A DNA stretch of 64,000 bases. It comes from Silvania hatchlandensis (GTDB lineage: Bacteria; Pseudomonadota; Gammaproteobacteria; Enterobacterales; Enterobacteriaceae). The notes beneath the pieces were generated by a model that ran no database searches, was not told the DNA's origin, and saw only the letters and a list, made by a program, of their open reading frames with translations. Every line of letters begins with the position of its first letter. The first letter of the stretch is position 1. Of the stretch, positions 57,934 through 64,000 are shown piece by piece. The stretch spans positions 95,292-159,291 of the forward strand of contig NZ_JAMGZK010000043.1 of assembly GCF_025564065.1 (NCBI RefSeq), written 5' to 3'. The translations under genes and the position numbers were made by a program.

Positions 57934-59136
57934 ATGACTCAATTCGCTTCTCCTGTTCTGCATACGCTGCTGGATACCGATGCGTATAAACTGCACATGC
58001 AGCAAGCCGTTTTTCACCAATACGACGACGTACAGGTCGCGGCTGAGTTCCGCTGCCGGGGTGACGATCTGCTTGGGATCTATGCCGATGCTATCCGCGA
58101 GCAGGTTGACGCGATGCAGCATCTTCGCCTGCGTGACGATGAATTCCAGTGGCTTTCCGGCCTGCCCTTCTTTAAAGAAGACTACCTGCACTGGCTGCGG
58201 GAATTCCGCTACGATCCGCGTCAGGTCACCATCACCAACGATAATGGCAAACTGCATATTCGCCTCGAAGGCCCCTGGCGCGAAGTGATTATGTGGGAAG
58301 TGCCGCTGCTGGCGGTGATCAGTGAACTGGTCCACCGCTACCGTTCGCCTGACGCGAACGTTGAGCAGGCGCTGGAAACCCTGGAGAGCAAGCTCGTTGA
58401 GTTCTCGCATCTGACCGACACGCTGGATATGTCGCGTTTTCGTCTGATGGATTTTGGCACCCGTCGCCGTTTCTCCCGCGAGGTGCAGCAGGCCATTGTC
58501 GAACGCCTGCAGCAGGAGCCGTGGTTTGTCGGCACCAGCAATTACGATCTTGCCCGCCGTCTGAACCTGACCCCAATGGGCACTCAGGCGCACGAATGGT
58601 TCCAGGCGCATCAGCAGATCAGCCCGGAACTGGCTACCAGCCAGCGCGCGGCGCTGGCTGCCTGGCTAACCGAGTACCCAACTCAGCTCGGCATCGCCTT
58701 AACCGACTGCATTACCATGGACGCCTTCCTGCGCGATTTCGGACCGGAATTCGCCACGGTTTATCAGGGGCTGCGCCATGATTCCGGGGATCCGCTGGAG
58801 TGGGGTGAGAAAGCCATCGCCCATTATCATAAGCTTGGCATCGACCCGCAGAGCAAAGTGTTGGTCTTTTCTGACAATCTCGACCTGCCAAAAGCAGTAG
58901 CGTTATACCGCCATTTCTCCTCGCGGGTTAACCTCAGTTTTGGCATCGGCACCCGCCTGACCTGCGATATCCCCCAGGTAAAACCACTGAATATCGTGAT
59001 CAAACTGGTGGAATGTAACGGCAAGCCGGTAGCGAAACTGTCTGACAGTCCGGGCAAAACCATTTGCCATGACAAAGCCTTCGTCCGCGCACTGCGAAAA
59101 GCCTTCGACCTGCCGCAGATAAAAATCGCCAGCTGA
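57934..59136 (+). CDS. pncB: Nicotinate phosphoribosyltransferase
   Basis: A 400-residue enzyme of the NAD salvage pathway joining nicotinate and PRPP with ATP hydrolysis. Start at [30 protein letters not shown]; an in-frame start at 57886 overlaps the NadR box and is rejected. Catalytic and substrate regions: [42 protein letters not shown] (auto-phosphorylated His) and [16 protein letters not shown]. Confidence 0.97.
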   Translation: MTQFASPVLHTLLDTDAYKLHMQQAVFHQYDDVQVAAEFRCRGDDLLGIYADAIREQVDAMQHLRLRDDEFQWLSGLPFFKEDYLHWLREFRYDPRQVTITNDNGKLHIRLEGPWREVIMWEVPLLAVISELVHRYRSPDANVEQALETLESKLVEFSHLTDTLDMSRFRLMDFGTRRRFSREVQQAIVERLQQEPWFVGTSNYDLARRLNLTPMGTQAHEWFQAHQQISPELATSQRAALAAWLTEYPTQLGIALTDCITMDAFLRDFGPEFATVYQGLRHDSGDPLEWGEKAIAHYHKLGIDPQSKVLVFSDNLDLPKAVALYRHFSSRVNLSFGIGTRLTCDIPQVKPLNIVIKLVECNGKPVAKLSDSPGKTICHDKAFVRALRKAFDLPQIKIAS

Positions 59137-59144
59137 TCGTTCAG

Positions 59145-59172
59145 GGGAGCCATTCGCGCTCCCTTTCTTTTA
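59145..59172 (+). terminator. pncB terminator
   Basis: GGGAGC, 7-base loop, GCTCCC, then TTTCTTTTATTT, nine bases after the stop. Confidence 0.9.
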
Positions 59173-59298
59173 TTTATTTATCAATTCTTCCGTTAACATT
59201 GCGAAATCTGCTTGTCTGATGGCAGATGCCAGGTAACATAGATATCCCCCATTGAAGGGGATACAGATTTTATTTTTGGACTACATAGAGAGACTATT

Positions 59299-60699
59299 AT
59301 GAGCGTTGTGCCTGTAGCCGACGTACTCCAGGGCCGCGTAGCCGTTGACAGCGAAGTCACCGTACGTGGATGGGTGCGTACCCGCCGAGATTCAAAAGCT
59401 GGCTTTTCTTTCCTGGCCGTCTATGACGGTTCCTGCTTTGATCCTGTACAGGCCGTCATTAATAATTCTCTGCCCAATTACAATCAGGAAGTGCTGCGTC
59501 TGACGACGGGCTGTTCTGTGGTTGTCACCGGCAAGATTGTGGCGTCTCAGGGTCAGGGCCAGAGCTTTGAACTGCAGGCGACATCAATTGAAGTGACCGG
59601 CTGGGTTGAAGATCCGGATACCTATCCGATGGCGGCAAAACGCCACAGCATTGAGTATCTGCGTGAAGTTGCCCACCTGCGTCCGCGTACCAATATGATT
59701 GGTGCCGTCGCACGCGTGCGTCATACCCTCGCCCAGGCGCTGCATCGCTTCTTCCATGAGCAGGGCTATTTCTGGGTCTCCACGCCGCTGATCACCGCCT
59801 CCGATACCGAAGGCGCGGGTGAGATGTTCCGCGTCTCCACGCTGGACATGGAAAACCTGCCGCGCACGCCAGAAGGCAAAGTGGACTTCGACAAAGATTT
59901 CTTTGGCAAAGAGTCCTTCCTGACCGTTTCTGGTCAGCTGAACGGCGAAACCTATGCCTGTGCCCTGTCCAAAATCTACACCTTTGGTCCAACCTTCCGT
60001 GCAGAAAACTCCAATACCAGCCGCCACCTGGCGGAATTCTGGATGCTGGAGCCGGAAGTGGCCTTTGCTAACCTCGACGATGTTGCAGGTCTGGCAGAAG
60101 CGATGCTGAAGTACGCCTTCAATGCCGTACTGACCGAACGCGCAGACGACATGAAGTTCTTCGCGGAACGCGTCGACAGCGATGCCATCTCCCGTCTGGA
60201 ACGTTTCGTGTCGGCTGACTTCGCGCAGGTGGATTACACCGATGCGGTGACGATCCTCGAAAACTGCGGGCAGGCGTTCGAGAACCCGGTTTACTGGGGT
60301 GTTGACCTCTCCTCCGAGCACGAACGTTATCTGGCCGAGAAGCACTTCAAAGCTCCGGTAGTCGTGAAAAACTACCCGAAAGACATTAAGGCGTTCTACA
60401 TGCGCCTTAACGAAGACGGTAAGACCGTAGCGGCGATGGACGTGCTGGCCCCAGGCATCGGCGAAATCATCGGTGGTTCTCAGCGTGAAGAGCGTCTGGA
60501 TGTGCTGGATGCCCGTATGGCTGAAATGGGCCTCAACAAAGAGGACTACTGGTGGTATCGCGATTTACGTCGTTACGGTACCGTCCCGCACTCTGGTTTC
60601 GGGCTCGGCTTCGAACGTCTCATCGCCTACGTGACCGGCGTACAGAACGTGCGTGATGTAATTCCATTCCCGCGTACCCCGCGCAGCGCCACATTCTGA
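59299..60699 (+). CDS. asnS: Asparaginyl-tRNA synthetase
   Basis: A 466-residue class IIb synthetase: N-terminal OB-fold anticodon-binding domain (about 15-100, [26 protein letters not shown]) and catalytic domain with motif 2 ([25 protein letters not shown]) and motif 3 ([30 protein letters not shown]). Essential. Length as in E. coli. Confidence 0.97.
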   Translation: MSVVPVADVLQGRVAVDSEVTVRGWVRTRRDSKAGFSFLAVYDGSCFDPVQAVINNSLPNYNQEVLRLTTGCSVVVTGKIVASQGQGQSFELQATSIEVTGWVEDPDTYPMAAKRHSIEYLREVAHLRPRTNMIGAVARVRHTLAQALHRFFHEQGYFWVSTPLITASDTEGAGEMFRVSTLDMENLPRTPEGKVDFDKDFFGKESFLTVSGQLNGETYACALSKIYTFGPTFRAENSNTSRHLAEFWMLEPEVAFANLDDVAGLAEAMLKYAFNAVLTERADDMKFFAERVDSDAISRLERFVSADFAQVDYTDAVTILENCGQAFENPVYWGVDLSSEHERYLAEKHFKAPVVVKNYPKDIKAFYMRLNEDGKTVAAMDVLAPGIGEIIGGSQREERLDVLDARMAEMGLNKEDYWWYRDLRRYGTVPHSGFGLGFERLIAYVTGVQNVRDVIPFPRTPRSATF

Positions 60700-60713
60700 T
60701 TTTCGCGTAATTC

Positions 60714-60744
60714 ATGGCCAGCATCCGCTGGCCATTATTTTATT
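60714..60744 (+). terminator. asnS terminator
   Basis: ATGGCCAGC, ATCC loop, GCTGGCCAT, then TATTTTATT, 15 bases after the stop. Confidence 0.9.
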
Positions 60745-61305
60745 CTGCACTGTCAACTTATGTCAGTTGAAAGTCAGCGTCGTTAAAGTGCAACCCCGCA
60801 AGATCCACTCCTCTGTTACGCAGTGTTTCCATGAAATATCTCTGAACAAAAAATAAACCGTATTATTATTGCGCCTAATGCTTTTCTTAAGCTTTAGCAC
60901 AATTATCAGTCAAATACCTGGCTATCCAGAAGTCCATAATCAGAAATAAGAAAAACAGTATGCTAATGGTTCGCGCCATAAAAAAAGATGTTATCTAAAA
61001 TTATTATAAGCAATTCATATAGATAGAAATGGAGGAGGTTTAATTTTCGCCACTCAACGCCGAAGTTTGAGATAGTTCACAAAGTTCCTTAAAATACATG
61101 TTTTGTTACACATACTTTCTTCTTGTAACCGATTCTTGATGTTTGTAGCACTTTCAGGCTAGCGAAACGGTTATTTGAATGGAAAGATGCCTGTCAGATA
61201 CATAAAGACACCAAACTCTCATCAATAGTTCCGGAAATATTTATTGACAGAATTTATTGACGGCAGTGGCGAGTGTCATAAAAAAACCAATGAGGGTAAT
61301 AAATA
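60745..61305 (+). promoter_or_regulatory. ompF promoter region and leader
   Basis: 561 bp without a gene. From about 61170 on it follows the E. coli ompF promoter and leader as I recall them: GAATGGAAAGATGCCTG, ACACCAAACTCTCATCAATA, TTATTGACGGCAGTGGC and GAGGGTAATAAATAATG with GAGGG as ribosome binding site. In E. coli the leader and start region are silenced by the sRNA MicF. Upstream, 61080-61130 has the TGTTTTGTTACACATAC/TTCTTCTTGTAACC pattern expected of OmpR half-sites. The AT-rich stretch 60790-61070 shows no gene and may hold the distal OmpR and IHF sites known from E. coli. Confidence 0.8.
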
Positions 61306-62463
61306 ATGATGAAGCGCAATATCCTGGCAGTGGTTATCCCTGCCCTGCTGGCAGCCGGTGCAGCTAACGCAGCAGAAATCTATAACAAAAACGCTAACAA
61401 GCTGGACTTCTACGGTAAAGCAGTAGGCGAGCACGGCTGGACCACCACTGGTCACTCCGATAACTCCGACAGCACCTATGCGCGTATCGGCTTCAAAGGC
61501 GAAACCCAGATCAACGACCAGCTGACTGGTTACGGTCACTGGGAATACAACATGAACGCCTCTAGCGCTGAAGGCGCTCAGAGCACCAACACCCGTCTGG
61601 CATTCGCGGGTCTGAACTTTGGTGATGCAGGTTCTATCGACTACGGCCGTAACTACGGCGCAATCTACGACGTCGGCGCTTACACCGATATGTTCGTTGT
61701 ATGGGGCGGCGACTCCTGGGTTGCTACCGACAACTTCATGAACGGTCGTTCTGCTGGCCTGCTGACTTACCGTAACAGCAACTTCTTCGGTCTGGTTGAT
61801 GGCCTGAGCCTGGCTCTGCAGTATCAGGGTAAAAACGAGCGCAGCAACGTTGTTGCTCCAAGCGTAAACGACCAGGGCCAGATCACTCTGGGCCGTGCGG
61901 GTAACGGCGCGAAAGGTAACGGCGAAGGCTTCAGCACCTCCGCACAGTACGATTTCGGCGAAGGCTTTGCGCTGGTAGCAGGTTATGAAACTGCTGACCG
62001 TACCGACGAGCAGGTTGCAGCAGGTAACTCCGCTGCATGGGCAAGCGCTGGCGGCAGCCGCGCTGAAGCATGGGCAACTGCTGTTAAATATGATGCGAAC
62101 AACATCTATGCTGCAGTTTCTTACGCTCAGACCTACAACATGACTCGTGAAGCTGACAACAACTTCGCTAACAAAACTGACAACCTGGAAGCGGTTGTAC
62201 AGTACCAGTTCGACTTCGGTCTGCGTCCTTCCCTGGGCTACGTCCAGTCTCAAGGTAAAGACCTGAAAGCACGTGGCGGCTTCTCTGGCGGCAACGAAGA
62301 TCTGGTTAAATACATCGAGCTGGGTTCCTGGTACTACTTCAACAAGAACATGAACGTGTACGCAGCGTACAAATTCAACCTGCTGGACGACAGCGCATAC
62401 ACCGAAGCTGCTGGCCTGTCTACCGACGACCAGGCTACTGTGGGTATCGTTTACCAGTTCTAA
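61306..62463 (+). CDS. ompF: OmpF-type general porin (OmpK35-like)
   Basis: A 385-residue trimeric 16-stranded porin; signal peptide MMKRNILAVVIPALLAAGAANA, C-terminal Phe (GIVYQF). The asnS-ompF-aspC position makes it the ompF orthologue, and loops and strands resemble Klebsiella OmpK35 (KAVGEHGWTTTG, YGRNYGAIYDV, YAAVSYAQTYNMT, KNMNVYAAYKFNLLDD). Constriction loop L3 reads YTDMFVVWGGD, where E. coli OmpF has YTDMLPEFGGD and OmpK35 has, from memory, LVEWGGD. The constriction Glu117 is therefore Val here (codon GTA at 61699). The porin passes small hydrophilic solutes and beta-lactams. Confidence 0.95.
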   Translation: MMKRNILAVVIPALLAAGAANAAEIYNKNANKLDFYGKAVGEHGWTTTGHSDNSDSTYARIGFKGETQINDQLTGYGHWEYNMNASSAEGAQSTNTRLAFAGLNFGDAGSIDYGRNYGAIYDVGAYTDMFVVWGGDSWVATDNFMNGRSAGLLTYRNSNFFGLVDGLSLALQYQGKNERSNVVAPSVNDQGQITLGRAGNGAKGNGEGFSTSAQYDFGEGFALVAGYETADRTDEQVAAGNSAAWASAGGSRAEAWATAVKYDANNIYAAVSYAQTYNMTREADNNFANKTDNLEAVVQYQFDFGLRPSLGYVQSQGKDLKARGGFSGGNEDLVKYIELGSWYYFNKNMNVYAAYKFNLLDDSAYTEAAGLSTDDQATVGIVYQF

Positions 62464-62494
62464 TCAGTACACCACTTTGTTATATGTCTAATAA

Positions 62495-62518
62495 ACAGGG
62501 CTTCGGCCCTGTTTTTTT
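62495..62518 (+). terminator. ompF terminator
   Basis: ACAGGGC, TTCG tetraloop, GCCCTGT, then seven T in total, 32 bases after the stop. Confidence 0.95.
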
Positions 62519-62647
62519 ATGTCCGAAAGCAAAAAGTGGCGACTTTTGAAAAGCCGCACGCTTTTCGTCGCAAACGGTTGGCATTTTGTAAAACTATCGT
62601 TAACCTGATAGCGGATTTCACTTCTGTAATCACAATGGAACTTCGTC

Positions 62648-63838
62648 ATGTTTGAGAACATTACCGCCGCCCCTGCCGACCCTATTCTGGGCCTGGCCGA
62701 TCTGTTTCGTGCCGATGACCGCCCTGGAAAAATCAACCTGGGTATTGGTGTCTATAAAGATGAAACCGGCAAAACCCCGGTGCTGACCAGCGTTAAAAAA
62801 GCCGAGCAGTTCTTGCTGGAAAACGAAAACACCAAAAACTACCTTGGCATCGATGGTATCCCGGAATTTGGTCGCTGCACTCAGGAGCTGCTGTTCGGCA
62901 AAGACAACGCGATCATCAGCGACAAGCGTGCCCGCACGGCACAAACCCCTGGCGGTACCGGTGCGCTGCGCGTGGCGGCGGATTTCCTGGCTAAAAACAC
63001 CGACGTTAAAACCATCTGGGTGAGCAACCCAAGCTGGCCAAACCATAAAAGCGTCTTTAACTCAGCGGGTCTGGAAGTGCGTGAATACGCCTACTATGAC
63101 GCGGTGAACCACACTCTGGACTTTGACGGCCTGCTGGCCAGCCTGAGCGAAGCGCAGGCGGGTGATGTGGTGCTGTTCCACGGCTGCTGCCATAACCCAA
63201 CCGGTATCGATCCGACGCTGGAGCAGTGGGAACAGCTGGCAAAACTGTCCGTTGAAAAAGGCTGGCTGCCGCTGTTCGACTTCGCCTATCAGGGCTTTGC
63301 CCGTGGTCTGGAAGAAGATGCAGAAGGCCTGCGCGCGTTCGCCGCGCTGCACAAAGAGCTGATTGTTGCCAGCTCCTACTCCAAGAACTTCGGCCTCTAC
63401 AACGAGCGCGTAGGCGCCTGTACGCTGGTGGCATCTGACGAGCAAACCGTTGATCGCGCATTCAGCCAGATGAAATCCGTGATTCGTGCTAACTACTCCA
63501 ACCCGCCAGCACACGGCGCGTCAGTGGTTGCCACTATTCTCAGCAACGACGCCCTGCGCGCCATCTGGGAACAGGAACTGAACGACATGCGTCAGCGCAT
63601 TCAGCGCATGCGTCTGCTGTTCGTGAACACCCTGGCGGAAAAAGGCGCGGATCGCGACTTTAGCTTCATCATCAAACAGAACGGCATGTTCTCATTCAGC
63701 GGCCTGACCAAAGAACAGGTTCTGCGTCTGCGTGAAGAGTTTGGCGTGTACGCGGTGGCATCCGGTCGTGTGAACGTGGCAGGCATGACGCCAGATAACA
63801 TGGCGCCGCTGTGCGAAGCGATTGTAGCTGTGCTGTAA
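62648..63838 (+). CDS. aspC: Aspartate aminotransferase
   Basis: A 396-residue PLP enzyme of fold type I interconverting aspartate and oxaloacetate with glutamate/2-oxoglutarate; also acts on aromatic amino acids. PLP contacts: [41 protein letters not shown] and the Schiff-base Lys in [16 protein letters not shown]. Length equals E. coli AspC. Its terminator has been split by an insertion sequence. Confidence 0.97.
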   Translation: MFENITAAPADPILGLADLFRADDRPGKINLGIGVYKDETGKTPVLTSVKKAEQFLLENENTKNYLGIDGIPEFGRCTQELLFGKDNAIISDKRARTAQTPGGTGALRVAADFLAKNTDVKTIWVSNPSWPNHKSVFNSAGLEVREYAYYDAVNHTLDFDGLLASLSEAQAGDVVLFHGCCHNPTGIDPTLEQWEQLAKLSVEKGWLPLFDFAYQGFARGLEEDAEGLRAFAALHKELIVASSYSKNFGLYNERVGACTLVASDEQTVDRAFSQMKSVIRANYSNPPAHGASVVATILSNDALRAIWEQELNDMRQRIQRMRLLFVNTLAEKGADRDFSFIIKQNGMFSFSGLTKEQVLRLREEFGVYAVASGRVNVAGMTPDNMAPLCEAIVAVL

Positions 63839-63854
63839 TATCGCCATCAGACAC

Positions 63855-63874
63855 AAAAAAGCCTGCATATGCAG
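63855..63874 (+). terminator. Remnant of the aspC terminator
   Basis: AAAAAAGCCTGCATATGCAG looks like the left arm and start of the right arm of an intrinsic terminator (GCCTGCAT pairing with ATGCAG(GC)); the expected GC-T run is replaced by the insertion-sequence end at 63875. Confidence 0.7.
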
Positions 63875-64000
63875 TAATGCCGATCAGTTAAGGATCGGTT
63901 GATCGATCCAGTGGCTGTGTAAGAATCCGGAAATGTTCACTCGTTTCCGGATTTTTTTATGCACATTGGACAGGCTCTTGATCTGGTATCCCGTTACGAT
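63875..64000 (+). mobile_element. IS4-family insertion sequence, left end, truncated by the window
   Basis: The sequence from 63875 begins TAATGCCGATCAGTTAAGG, which I recognise as the terminal inverted repeat of IS4, continues GATCCAGTGGCTGTGTAAGAATCC and leads into a transposase start with the IS4 N-terminus. Between them lies a hairpin, AATCCGGAAA/TTTCCGGATT (63924-63953), followed by a T-run, able to stop transcription entering from outside. The hairpin-loop sequence differs from my memory of E. coli IS4, so this is a variant. The right end is not in the window. Confidence 0.88.
63959..64000 (+). CDS. IS4-type transposase, first 14 codons
   Basis: ATG at 63959 opens a frame MHIGQALDLVSRYD that runs off the window. 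This equals the N-terminus of the IS4 (DDE, IS4 family) transposase of about 440 residues. The ATG lies directly after the T-run of the upstream hairpin. Confidence 0.88.
   Translation, partial: MHIGQALDLVSRYD

Overview
The window is a contiguous stretch of Enterobacteriaceae chromosome, most like the Enterobacter/Lelliottia/Citrobacter group. From about 23.5 kb to the right end it follows the gene order and near-identical proteins of the E. coli core block yccA-tusE-yccX-rlmI-hspQ-yccU-yccT-mgsA-helD-yccF-yccS-sxy-sulA-ompA-matP-ycbZ-fabA-rmf-pqiCBA-uup-rlmL-ycbX-zapC-pyrD-ssuEADCB-pepN-pncB-asnS-ompF-aspC. The ompF-locus porin is of the Klebsiella OmpK35 type and there is an Enterobacter/Citrobacter-like chromosomal class C beta-lactamase. 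I cannot name the species.

The left third (1-23.4 kb) is accessory. It opens with the end of a DUF1272 protein and a degenerate M24/creatinase-like protein, followed by two His-rich envelope lipoproteins and a 563-bp gap with a 47-codon candidate gene. A Fur-box-controlled operon (chaN-like lipoprotein, dedicated tonB, TonB-dependent receptor, yncE-like propeller; 8159 down to 2934) looks like an iron/haem-type uptake system, but its tonB carries an amber codon 14 codons before the expected stop. Across the divergent promoter lies an exported xylose-isomerase-like TIM barrel behind two identical LacI-type palindromes. Then come ampC without ampR, the complete tetrathionate respiration cluster (ttrACB on the minus strand, ttrSR on the plus strand), an operon coupling a PEP-mutase/isocitrate-lyase family enzyme to an Ada-like repair regulator, and a GNAT acetyltransferase.

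At 20.6-21.6 kb two identical tRNA-Ser(UGA) genes, each with its own promoter and terminator, flank a 5'-truncated FAD oxidoreductase gene and a tiny ORF. This is the scar of a rearrangement at the serT site. An orphan OppA paralogue lies between this scar and yccA.

The core block serves translation and RNA modification (tusE, rlmI, rlmL, rmf, asnS, tRNAs), the envelope (ompA, ompF, pqiABC, fabA), division and chromosome structure (sulA, zapC, matP), nucleotide and NAD synthesis (pyrD, pncB), sulfonate sulfur scavenging (ssuEADCB) and peptide and aspartate metabolism (pepN, aspC). Several classical regulatory sites are readable: CpxR (yccA), LexA (sulA), FadR/FabR (fabA), PurR and leader hairpin (pyrD), NadR (pncB), and the ompA and ompF leaders.

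The ssuB-pepN gap holds two structured repeat elements. The window ends inside an IS4-family element whose left end has split the intrinsic terminator of aspC.
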